A stretch of 34,350 nt of DNA from contig CAIKDP010000238.1 of assembly GCA_903826205.1 (NCBI GenBank), forward strand, positions 1 through 34,350. The letters are read 5' to 3'. This stretch comes from Akkermansiaceae bacterium. Lineage in GTDB: Bacteria; Verrucomicrobiota; Verrucomicrobiia; Verrucomicrobiales; Akkermansiaceae. The notes below the pieces were generated by a model, which saw only the letters and a program-made list of their open reading frames with translations, was not told the origin of the DNA and searched no databases. Every line of letters begins with the position of its first letter. Position 1 is the first letter of the stretch. The translations under genes were made by a program, and so were the position numbers. This document shows, piece after piece, positions 1 through 6,598 of the stretch.

Positions 1-204
1 ATCAACTTCAAAACACTCGGAAAATTCGCGCGTGAAACGCATGGGATGCTCGATAAAAACCCCAAAGCCTTCGATATCCCCGCCGAGGACATGAAAGATG
101 CGCTGAAATTGATCACTGCACTTGAGGAGTTGGACCAACTCACCGTGCATGCCCGTCGCGAAGGCGGAGTGATGCGCTCGAGCATTCATCTGAAGACCCG
201 CTGA
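1..204 (+). CDS. C-terminal end of an unidentified protein (5' truncated)
   Basis: An open frame runs from the first base of the window to a TGA at 202-204, giving the last 67 residues of a protein whose start lies upstream. The visible part is charged and probably helical, with a stretch rich in Asp, Glu and Leu (AEDMKDALKLITALEELDQL), and it ends in MRSSIHLKTR. No catalytic motif or membrane segment is visible and I do not recognise the family. It runs in the same direction as trmO, 51 bp upstream of it. Coding nature is supported by the high-GC third codon positions and uninterrupted frame; function is unknown. Confidence 0.6.
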   Translation: MNFKTLGKFARETHGMLDKNPKAFDIPAEDMKDALKLITALEELDQLTVHARREGGVMRSSIHLKTR

Positions 205-255
205 ACTACCTGCACCAAGGGACAGTGCCCACTCCATCCCGGTTTTTCCTACCCG

Positions 256-954
256 ATGATTCTGGATCCGATCGCCACCGTGCGCTCCTGCTTCGGGGGG
301 AAATTCGGCACCCCCCGCCAACCCGGACTCTGCCCGAGCGCGTGGGGCACTTTGGTTTTCCATGCGCCCTACCGCAGTGAGGAGGCCATTCGCGGGCTCG
401 ACGGTTTTTCGCACCTGTGGCTCATCTTTGGCTTTCATCAATGCCTCGATCAAGGCTGGCATCCCACCGTCCGTCCGCCCCGCCTCGGCGGCAACCAGCG
501 CATCGGCGTGTTTGCCAGTCGCTCGACGTTCCGGCCTAACAGTCTCGGGCTGTCGCTGGTGCGTTTGGAAGGAATTGATAGAGCGGTTCCCGACGGGCCG
601 GTCCTGCAGTTAGGCGGAGTGGATCTGATCGATGGCACCCCCGTCTTCGACATCAAACCCTATCTGCCTTATGCGGAAGCTCCGCCGGAGGTTGCCGGCG
701 GCTTCGCGCGGCAGGCGCCGCCGCGCCTGCCGGTGATCGTGCATGCCACCGCCAGCGCGGCCTTTATCAGCCTGCCGGCGCGTGCCCAGGCACTGATCCG
801 CGAGGCCCTCTCACTCGACCCGCGCCCGGCCACCCAAACCGCTGATGACGCCCGTGTCTTTGGGGCCGACCTGTGCGGTCACAACGTCCGCTTCACCATC
901 GCCGACGGCACCTGCCAGATCGTGCAAATCGAGGCTTGTAGCGGCGGTCTGTGA
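256..954 (+). CDS. trmO: tRNA (N6-threonylcarbamoyladenosine-37 N6)-methyltransferase TrmO
   Basis: A 232-residue protein of the TrmO/TsaA (UPF0066) family, which methylates t6A37 in certain threonine tRNAs using S-adenosylmethionine. Visible family signatures are the N-terminal IATVRSCFGGKFGTPRQPGL, the LDGFSHLWLIFGFH segment, the core PPRLGGNQRIGVFASRSTFRPNSLGLS and GVDLIDGTPVFDIKPYLPYAEA. The family match is strong and the length is normal. The last residues (ACSGGL and the TGA stop) lie inside a palindromic repeat that begins at about 936, so the natural C-terminus was probably replaced or extended by a repeat insertion. The gene converges on coaX. The ATG at 256 gives a standard N-terminus. 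Confidence 0.93.
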   Translation: MILDPIATVRSCFGGKFGTPRQPGLCPSAWGTLVFHAPYRSEEAIRGLDGFSHLWLIFGFHQCLDQGWHPTVRPPRLGGNQRIGVFASRSTFRPNSLGLSLVRLEGIDRAVPDGPVLQLGGVDLIDGTPVFDIKPYLPYAEAPPEVAGGFARQAPPRLPVIVHATASAAFISLPARAQALIREALSLDPRPATQTADDARVFGADLCGHNVRFTIADGTCQIVQIEACSGGL

Positions 955-1017
955 CCGCCGACTGGCGCCTGCCTCGCGCAGCTCTTCCGCATCGACGCTC
1001 ATAGAGCGCCGCTACAA
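936..1017. repeat. 82-bp palindromic repeat unit carrying the stop codons of trmO and coaX
   Basis: The unit starts with TTGTAGCGGCG (936-946) and ends with the perfect inverted copy CGCCGCTACAA (1007-1017). It also contains an inner hairpin, GCGGCGGTCTGTGACCGCC. The trmO stop (952-954) and the coaX stop (1012-1014, minus) both lie inside it. A further half unit follows at 1034-1062, and a diverged relative sits inside the M3 peptidase gene near 15985. The inverted termini and repeated occurrence are seen directly; a mobile origin is inferred. Confidence 0.8.
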
Positions 1018-1800
1018 TCCGTACCTGCGCGGCCTTGTAGCGGCGGCCTGTGACCGCCGACTGTGCGCATAGACGGCCAGCGCCACCCGTCGAATCCCTT
1101 CCAGGGTCAAGTCATTATCCACCGCATCGATTTCAGGAATCCCTTGCGCGATGAGTTCCGCATCGCCACCGGTGGCAATGATTTTCGGCCGCCCCGGCAG
1201 TTCCGCGCAGATCCGTGCCAGGATCTCGCGCACCAACCCGCGGTAGCCGATGACCGCGCCCACCTGCATCGCGTGGATGGTGGACTTGCCAATCGCGGTA
1301 GCCGGTTCCTGCAGCACGATTTCCGGCAATAACGCGGTTTTCTGCGCCAGATAGACGGTCATCGCACCCAAGCCCGGCGCAATCACCCCGCCGCAATACG
1401 CCGGTGCCGCCGAGACAATGTCAAACGTCACCGCCGTGCCTGAGTCAATCACCACCGCCGGCGCTCCATGGCAAGCCAGCACCCCCACCGCATTGGCCAA
1501 GCGGTCCGCACCTATCTGGTCCGGCTCCGGGTAATCAATCCCCATCCCTAACGGACTGCGGTGGTCCAACATGTGAACCGGGGCCCGCTGCCCGAGATAT
1601 TCCCGCAGCACCTGTGCCTTGGCAGGCACCACCGAGGCAATCACAACGCCATCAAAGGACATATCATCCAGCAAACACGCCAGCGTCGTGGCGGAGACAT
1701 CCGCCGTGGCCAGTACCCCACGCCAGGCCTCCAATGCGCCCGCACCACCGAGCGCGAATTTCGTGCGGGTGTTGGAATTATCGATCAGCAGCCAGCTCAT
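1012..1800 (-). CDS. coaX: Type III pantothenate kinase
   Basis: A 262-residue CoaX-family kinase that phosphorylates pantothenate in the first committed step of coenzyme A synthesis, in the cytoplasm. Visible ASKHA-fold motifs are the N-terminal phosphate loop LLIDNSNTRTKFAL, the pantothenate-site segment PDQIGADRLANAVG, the VVIDSGTAVTFD motif with its catalytic Asp, GGVIAPGLGAM, and ATGGDAELIA near the end. The domain is complete at about residue 245. The final 17 or so residues (SRRSQAAATRPRRYGL) are encoded by palindromic repeat sequence shared with 936-1017, so the tail is probably acquired and not functional. The gene is convergent with trmO, 57 bp away. Confidence 0.95.
   Translation of the reverse strand: MSWLLIDNSNTRTKFALGGAGALEAWRGVLATADVSATTLACLLDDMSFDGVVIASVVPAKAQVLREYLGQRAPVHMLDHRSPLGMGIDYPEPDQIGADRLANAVGVLACHGAPAVVIDSGTAVTFDIVSAAPAYCGGVIAPGLGAMTVYLAQKTALLPEIVLQEPATAIGKSTIHAMQVGAVIGYRGLVREILARICAELPGRPKIIATGGDAELIAQGIPEIDAVDNDLTLEGIRRVALAVYAHSRRSQAAATRPRRYGL
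1034..1062. repeat. Second, partial copy of the TTGTAGCGGCGG repeat inside the coaX 3' end
   Basis: This segment repeats 935-963 with one substitution (GGCCTG instead of GGTCTG in the loop), including the hairpin arms GGCGG and CCGCC. It lies within the coaX reading frame and encodes part of the atypical C-terminal tail SRRSQAAATRPRRYGL. Confidence 0.75.
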
Positions 1801-1920
1801 CGGTCACTCGTGGCTTGGGTTGAAAAATCCGCCAAATATCCCTCGTTCATGCGCGGCACAATCTGGGCGCAGCGGGCGCCCGCTGCCAGTCAATTCGTCA
1901 AAACGTCCAACACGGACAGG

Positions 1921-2085
1921 ATGAGCGGGCTGCTATCCGCTCTCGACACCCCGACGCGCCAGCGCTTGCGCGGCGAATTGCGCGGCTGGCTGCGGCGTTT
2001 TTCCATTCCCACGCTGCTGGTCACGCACGACCGGCAGGAGGCCGTGGCGCTGGGTGACGAGCTGCTGGTGATGCACAACAGTCGG
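1921..2085 (+). pseudogene. Remnant of an ABC-transporter ATPase (ModC/CysA-like), C-terminal part only
   Basis: The plus frame here reads LLSALDTPTRQRLRGELRGW and then RRFSIPTLLVTHDRQEAVAL, followed by GDELLVMH. This is the stretch of an import ATPase from just after Walker B (SALD, the D-loop) to the H-loop (VTHD) and beyond, and it is closest to ModC-type molybdate or CysA/PotA ATPases. Walker A, the signature motif and the Walker B strand are missing, and after VMHNS the frame runs into a GC-rich hairpin (2094-2121). It is a decayed fragment. No modA or modB was found nearby. Confidence 0.75.
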
Positions 2086-2093
2086 ACGCGAAA

Positions 2094-2121
2094 GCGCCGG
2101 GGCGGTTTCCCACCCCGGCGC
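2094..2121. repeat. GC-rich perfect hairpin downstream of amt
   Basis: GCGCCGGGG (2094-2102) pairs with CCCCGGCGC (2113-2121) across a 10-base loop. It lies 27 bp past the amt stop and could slow or end amt transcription, but no run of T follows on the minus strand, so it may equally be another REP-type repeat. It marks the right edge of the ATPase relic. Confidence 0.55.
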
Positions 2122-2147
2122 AACCCTGAGACAACGTCAAGTAGCAC

Positions 2148-3725
2148 CTATGCAATTTCGTGGTATCCCTCTTCCCCATGGTCACTGAGGTCGAGGCCAA
2201 CTTCTTCATTTTCCGCCGTGGGCCGCAATCCGAGGACGGCCTTAACGACGAGAGTGATAACCACGGTGGCGACCACCGCGAGGACGATGGTGATGCCCAT
2301 CGCTTTCAATTGTTCGAAGACGAGACCACCATCGGCAACAAGCTTGGCGAGGCCATTGGTGGTGGCATAGTTGGCCGGATCGGTGATGGCGAGATTGCCA
2401 TTGACCTTGTTGGTGGCCAGCAGTCCGGTGAGCAGTGCGCCGAGCGTGCCACCCACGGCGTGGACGCCGAAGGTGTCCAGTGCGTCGTCGTAGCCAAACA
2501 TTTTCTTCACCGTGGTGCAGAAGAACAAGGGTACCGCACCGGCGAGCAGGCCGACGATGAGCGCGCCCTTCACCGTGATGAAGCCGCAGGCAGGAGTGAC
2601 CACCACCAAACCGGCAACCGCACCCGAGCAGAAGCCCAGGATGGAGGGCTTGCCACGGGTGATCCATTCCAGTGCCGGCCAGACGGCGCAGGCAACGGCG
2701 GTGGCCACGGTCGTGGTGGTGAAGGCATTGGAGGCGACGCCGTCGGCCGCCAGGGCGGAGCCGGCATTGAAGCCATACCAGCCGACCCAGAGCATGCCGG
2801 TGCCGATGGCGCACAGGACCATGCTGTGAGGCGCCATCACTGTTTTGCCGAAGCCCTTGCGCTTGCCTAACATCAGGCACAGCACCAGCGCGCTCCAGCC
2901 TGAGGACATGTGCACCACGGTGCCGCCGGCAAAGTCGATGGCGGCAATCTTGGCGCTGCCATTCCAGACACCGTTCATCAGGCCATCGAAGCCCCACACC
3001 ATGTGCGCCAGCGGGAAGTAGACGATAAACATCCACAAGGCGACAAACAACAGGATCGCGGAAAATTTCATGCGTTCTGCAATCGCGCCCACGATCAAGG
3101 CCGGGGTGATGATCGCAAACATCAATTGGTACATCGCGAACACGTTATGGCTGACCCACGAGGTGTAGTTTGTGTTAGGCAGGCTGTCCACGCCCTCGAA
3201 GAAACAATATTTCAAGCTGCCGAGAAAGGGTGCCCAGCCGGGGGCGCCCTCCGCAGGATGCTCGCCGAAGACCATGGAATAGCCGCACACCACCCACAGG
3301 ATCGTCACCAATCCCGCTACTCCGAAACATTGCGCCACCACGGACAGCACGTTTTTCCTGCGCACCAATCCGCCATAAAACAAGGCGAGACCTGGCAGCG
3401 TCATGAACAACACCAGCGCGGCACAAACCATCATGAAGGCGTTGTGGCCGGGGCCGGGCAGGCCCGCGAGTTTTGACTTGTATTGCTCTTCCGGCTTTGC
3501 CGTGGCCGCAGGGCCGGGGGCAAGATTGTTGAAATATTGTTCCATGTCGGCAACCCGTTGTTCAAGGCTGGCGTCCTTGGGAGTAGCTGCCGCAGCTGCC
3601 GCAGCCGGCGCGGGGTCGGGTGCCGCGGCGTCCTGTGCCATGCCACGAGGGATCAGGGCACCGAATGCCAAACAGGCAAGCAGGATGGGGATGACGTATT
3701 TCTTATGCAAGGATCTGTGGATCAT
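2148..3725 (-). CDS. amt: Ammonium transporter, Amt family, with signal peptide and periplasmic extension
   Basis: A 525-residue Amt/MEP/Rh channel for ammonium uptake in the inner membrane. The start at 3725 gives a good signal peptide (KKYVIPILLACLAFGALIPR, then GMAQ). An Ala/Pro-rich, charged linker (about residues 31-90) precedes the eleven-helix core, which begins at about residue 95. The twin pore histidines are H272 in VVHMSSG and H422 in FGVHAVGG; MVWGFDGLMNGVWNG and DFAGGTVVHMSSGWSAL are typical. The C-tail ends in EEVGLDLSDHGEEGYHEIA, the usual regulatory tail contacted by PII proteins. No glnK/PII gene is present here. A consensus sigma-54 promoter lies upstream at 3806-3822. A start 56 codons further upstream is open but lacks any conserved sequence. 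Confidence 0.95.
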   Translation of the reverse strand: MIHRSLHKKYVIPILLACLAFGALIPRGMAQDAAAPDPAPAAAAAAATPKDASLEQRVADMEQYFNNLAPGPAATAKPEEQYKSKLAGLPGPGHNAFMMVCAALVLFMTLPGLALFYGGLVRRKNVLSVVAQCFGVAGLVTILWVVCGYSMVFGEHPAEGAPGWAPFLGSLKYCFFEGVDSLPNTNYTSWVSHNVFAMYQLMFAIITPALIVGAIAERMKFSAILLFVALWMFIVYFPLAHMVWGFDGLMNGVWNGSAKIAAIDFAGGTVVHMSSGWSALVLCLMLGKRKGFGKTVMAPHSMVLCAIGTGMLWVGWYGFNAGSALAADGVASNAFTTTTVATAVACAVWPALEWITRGKPSILGFCSGAVAGLVVVTPACGFITVKGALIVGLLAGAVPLFFCTTVKKMFGYDDALDTFGVHAVGGTLGALLTGLLATNKVNGNLAITDPANYATTNGLAKLVADGGLVFEQLKAMGITIVLAVVATVVITLVVKAVLGLRPTAENEEVGLDLSDHGEEGYHEIA

Positions 3726-4108
3726 GGGAATTGAGGTTGGGGTTAATCGTTGCGCCGACCTAAACACCAGAATCATACCCGTTGTCGCAGTCGCGAGTGC
3801 ACTTGAGCAAACCGCGTGCCAATTTTTCGCCAGCCTCCCAATTACCCGCAGACCCATGCCGGCATGCCTTGCCGCGACTCGTGAAAAATGCACTCGGCAC
3901 TTGCCATGCGGTATCCGATCCCCTCAGGTTCGCGGTGCCGGAATGTAAACCCGTGCTGAGAAAATGCTGGACAATTCCTTAGGAGTGGTGAACTATCGTG
4001 CCAACGGAACAATCCACGGTTTTCTGAAGTGCGGGTTGGTTCCGGAATTCTCATCCAGTGTCCGGTATTGGCTGGGAAGCAGGCAGCAACCGAAACCAAC
4101 AAAACATC
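3726..4108. other. Divergent regulatory region between amt and the TorF-like porin
   Basis: The 383-base spacer between two outward-facing genes carries the sigma-54 promoter of amt on the minus strand. I looked for a second -24/-12 element facing the porin and found none with correct spacing, so the porin promoter is unidentified. No additional gene is supported. Confidence 0.6.
3806..3822 (-). promoter_or_regulatory. Sigma-54 (RpoN) -24/-12 promoter of amt
   Basis: On the minus strand this reads TTGGCACGCGGTTTGCT, which matches every defined position of the sigma-54 consensus YTGGCACGN4TTGCW, with the required 12-base GG-to-GC distance (GG at 3820-3819, GC at 3808-3807). The predicted transcription start is near 3795, leaving a leader of about 70 bases before the amt ATG at 3725. 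RpoN control of amt under nitrogen limitation is well known in other bacteria. No clear NtrC-type activator site was identified upstream. Confidence 0.85.
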
Positions 4109-4849
4109 ATGCGCAACTACAGCAAAACCATTGGTGCCTTGGCCGCCGTTACCGCCCTTGTGGCTGGCAACGCCTCGGCGGAAGTCGAATATGAGCTCCA
4201 TGCCGGCTGGTCTAACGAATACCTGTTCCGTGGTCTCAACCTTGGTCAGGACCTGATCGAAGCCGGTGCTGATGTGAAAACCGAGGTGTATGGCGTGGGT
4301 CTGAGCGCCGGCGCATGGTATGGCTCGTTCGACAACTCCAAGTTGCCCACGGCGCTCAATCAGGATGTGCGTCAATTGGACCTTTTCGCGCAGGTGGCCA
4401 AGGATTTCGGCTTCATCGCCGGTTCCATCGGCTATATCTACCGCAACTTTGAGACTGACGAATTCAACGCCCATGTCCAAAATCCACCGTCCCAGGAAGT
4501 GGTCTTTTCCGTGGCGCATGAGCTAGGCTACGGGGTTGACCTGTCGCTGACCTATTTCTGGGCCATCGAAGGTGAGAACGACGGCTACACCGAACTGGCC
4601 CTGGCCAAGAGCTTTGAACTCAGCCCGTGCGTGCGACTCAACTGCACCAGCAAACTCGGCTATCAGGTCGATGAGGGCCAATTGGCGGCGCTCACCACCA
4701 AGGTGTCCCTTGACTGGGGTTTTGTGGCACACGCGAAACTCTCGCCGTTCGTGGCCTACTCCATCGCGCTCAGCGATGACAATGACACTTGGTATCAGGG
4801 TTCCAAAAACCAGATTGTCGGTGGCATGATGGTCTCCGTGGGTTTCTGA
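4109..4849 (+). CDS. TorF-family putative outer-membrane porin
   Basis: A 246-residue exported protein with a clear signal peptide (MRNYSKTIGALAAVTALVAG, cleavage after NASA). The mature part begins EVEYELHAGWSNEYLFRGLN, the hallmark start of the TIGR02001/TorF putative porin family, and shows alternating hydrophobic/polar strands ending in the aromatic residue of MMVSVGF, as expected of a beta-barrel. It probably forms an outer-membrane channel. In other bacteria members of this family are often found beside ammonium transporter genes, as here; a role in uptake of small nitrogen compounds is inferred only. The haemoglobin gene starts 11 bp downstream, so the two are likely cotranscribed. The ATG at 4109 is chosen because it yields the signal peptide. 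Confidence 0.82.
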   Translation: MRNYSKTIGALAAVTALVAGNASAEVEYELHAGWSNEYLFRGLNLGQDLIEAGADVKTEVYGVGLSAGAWYGSFDNSKLPTALNQDVRQLDLFAQVAKDFGFIAGSIGYIYRNFETDEFNAHVQNPPSQEVVFSVAHELGYGVDLSLTYFWAIEGENDGYTELALAKSFELSPCVRLNCTSKLGYQVDEGQLAALTTKVSLDWGFVAHAKLSPFVAYSIALSDDNDTWYQGSKNQIVGGMMVSVGF

Positions 4850-4860
4850 GTGGGCCGGGC

Positions 4861-5247
4861 ATGAGCACGCCAAATCTCTATGAGCGCGTCGGCGGTGAAG
4901 CGGGGATCACCCAACTCGTCGGCGCGTTCTATCAACGCGTGCTGGCCGATCCGGAGCTGAGCCCGTTTTTCGCTCATATCCCGCTGGCCACTCTCCAGCG
5001 CATGCAGGTCGAGTTTTTCACCTCGGCGCTGGGCGGCGACATCCAATACTCGGGTCGGCCACTGGCCCATGTCCACCAAGGCCGTGGCATCACCAAAGCC
5101 CATCTGCGGGCCTTCACCGAGCACCTCCTCGCCACGCTCGGGACCCTCAAGCTCAGCCCCCAGGATATCCAAAGCATCTACAATCGCATCGCCTTGGAAG
5201 CCGACGAGATCGCCGAGGGGCTGGGTACCGGTTGTGAAGCGGGTTGA
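4861..5247 (+). CDS. glbN: Group I truncated haemoglobin
   Basis: A 128-residue 2-over-2 globin starting STPNLYERVGGEAGI, the standard N-terminus of truncated haemoglobins. Tyr24 in GAFYQRV fits the B10 position and His72 in AHVHQGRGIT fits the proximal F8 haem ligand; the GG pair in SALGGD lies in the E-F turn. Family members bind O2 and NO, and many act in NO detoxification or redox sensing. It follows the porin by 11 bp and is convergent with rodA, 5 bp away. The specific ligand and function here cannot be read from sequence. Confidence 0.9.
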   Translation: MSTPNLYERVGGEAGITQLVGAFYQRVLADPELSPFFAHIPLATLQRMQVEFFTSALGGDIQYSGRPLAHVHQGRGITKAHLRAFTEHLLATLGTLKLSPQDIQSIYNRIALEADEIAEGLGTGCEAG

Positions 5248-5252
5248 AGCGC

Positions 5253-6446
5253 TCAGGCCGGCTCGGATTGCAGTGGCGACCGTTGGTTGCGGTGGATCCA
5301 GACGCTCTGGACCAGGCCTAACAAAAACATGCAGACCACCACAAAGGTGCCGGAGTAACTGACCAGGGGCATGGGGATGCCAGTGATGGGCAGCAGCAGC
5401 ACGCACATGCCGATACTCTCGAAGACGTGGGAAAAAATCAGGGCGGTGACCAGGGAAACCAGCAGCCTGCCGCTCATGTCACGACTGTAAAAGGCGACGA
5501 ACAAACACTGGATCAGGAGCATCGCATAGGCACTGAGCAACAGCAGGCTGCCTCGAAAACCGAGTTCCTCGCCAATGACCACGAAAATGTAGTCGTCGTG
5601 GGCAGTGTCCTTTGAGGGATAGCCCTTGGCAAAAAGCGAGTTGCGCTCGGCGGGCGCGCTCCAACCGACGCCCTTCCAGCCGGCCTTGCCCACCGCCATG
5701 GTGGCATAATGCGCGGAATATCCCTCATCGGTGATATCCACCTCCTGCCCCTGCAACATCCGCAACCATAGGTCGATGCGCTCCGGGCCGCGGGTGGAAA
5801 CCATCGGCAACACCACAAAATAGAGGATCGGCAAGACCCCGGCACCGATGAATGTCATGAAGGAAAGATAGCGGAAGGGCACGCCGGCGATGAGCAGTGC
5901 GACGATGGACACCGGAATCCAAACCAGCGCGGAACCCATGTCGCCCATCTTCATCACCACCAGAAACGGCACCCCGGCCAGCACGCCAATGATGCCGATG
6001 CGGGCGATCGGCGCGCCAAGCCAGGCATGCAACTTGGGCAAATCCTGAATCAACCAGGCAATCAACAGGATGCCCGAGGTGATGCCCAGTTGCGCCGGTT
6101 GGAATGACAGGCTGCCCAAATTCAGGCGATGTACGGAATTGTCCTGATGCATGGCCACAAACATCAGGATCATGCTCACGCCATAAAACGGCAGGCCCAG
6201 CCAGCGAATCCACCGGTAATCCACCAAGGCCGCTCCGAAAAAACCCACGCTGCCCAAGAGAATCCACTTCTTCTGCTGCCATGCGTAATAGGCGCCCGGG
6301 CCGCCAAACTGGTTTCGAATCTCCGCAGGGATTGTCAGATGGCGGGCCGCACTCTCGATCATGAACACACCAAAAATCAGCAGCCCATACATTACGAGTA
6401 TCAGCACCCAGTTCATCCCCAGAAGTTTCCGCAAAAACGGCGTCAT
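5253..6446 (-). CDS. rodA: Rod shape-determining peptidoglycan polymerase RodA (SEDS family)
   Basis: A 397-residue SEDS-family membrane protein that polymerises glycan strands for lateral wall growth together with a class B penicillin-binding protein. About ten hydrophobic helices are visible, starting with NWVLILVMYGLLIFGVFMI. The long periplasmic loop contains RIDLWLRMLQGQEVDITDEG, GVGWSAPAERNSLFAKGYPS and DTAHDDYIFVVIGEELGFRG, the last matching the conserved HTDFIFAVIGEE block of RodA/FtsW; TGIPMPLVSYSGT matches the C-terminal signature. The start at 6446 (MTPFLRKLLGMNW) is preferred over one 20 codons upstream because RodA proteins begin just before the first helix. No mreBCD or pbp2 gene is adjacent in the window. 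Confidence 0.92.
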   Translation of the reverse strand: MTPFLRKLLGMNWVLILVMYGLLIFGVFMIESAARHLTIPAEIRNQFGGPGAYYAWQQKKWILLGSVGFFGAALVDYRWIRWLGLPFYGVSMILMFVAMHQDNSVHRLNLGSLSFQPAQLGITSGILLIAWLIQDLPKLHAWLGAPIARIGIIGVLAGVPFLVVMKMGDMGSALVWIPVSIVALLIAGVPFRYLSFMTFIGAGVLPILYFVVLPMVSTRGPERIDLWLRMLQGQEVDITDEGYSAHYATMAVGKAGWKGVGWSAPAERNSLFAKGYPSKDTAHDDYIFVVIGEELGFRGSLLLLSAYAMLLIQCLFVAFYSRDMSGRLLVSLVTALIFSHVFESIGMCVLLLPITGIPMPLVSYSGTFVVVCMFLLGLVQSVWIHRNQRSPLQSEPA

Positions 6447-6598
6447 GTGTCGTTGAGCCGCCACCATACCCGGCCATCCCCACATGGCAAGGCACAGCTG
6501 ACCCAAAATTCAATACCCGCGTTCCCATTCACATCCGGACCTGCAGGGGGCCGTGCCCGGCGTTGACCTGAGCGGGTCCATGCCCCTAGCATGGGCGC

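Larger units (their letters stand above)
1801..2147. other. Gene-free stretch between coaX and amt, with ATPase relic and hairpin
   Basis: The 347 bases hold the ATPase relic (1921-2085) and the palindrome at 2094-2121. The first 120 bases carry nothing I can identify; as coaX is read leftwards, this part should contain its promoter, but no clear -35/-10 pair stands out. Confidence 0.5.

Noticed and set aside
1561-1920. Extension of the ATPase relic into coaX on the plus strand
   Set aside because: Sequence before the LLSALD segment is antisense to coaX or unconserved; only 1921-2085 resembles an ATPase.
3960-4108. A second sigma-54 promoter facing the porin gene
   Set aside because: Candidates such as GTGGTGAACTATCGTGCC have the wrong GG-to-GC spacing.
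6563-6592. A TTGACC / TAGCAT promoter just before the glycosidase-glycosyltransferase gene
   Set aside because: With an 18-base spacer it would start transcription at or after the GTG at 6599, implying leaderless mRNA; the boxes are too weak to claim this.
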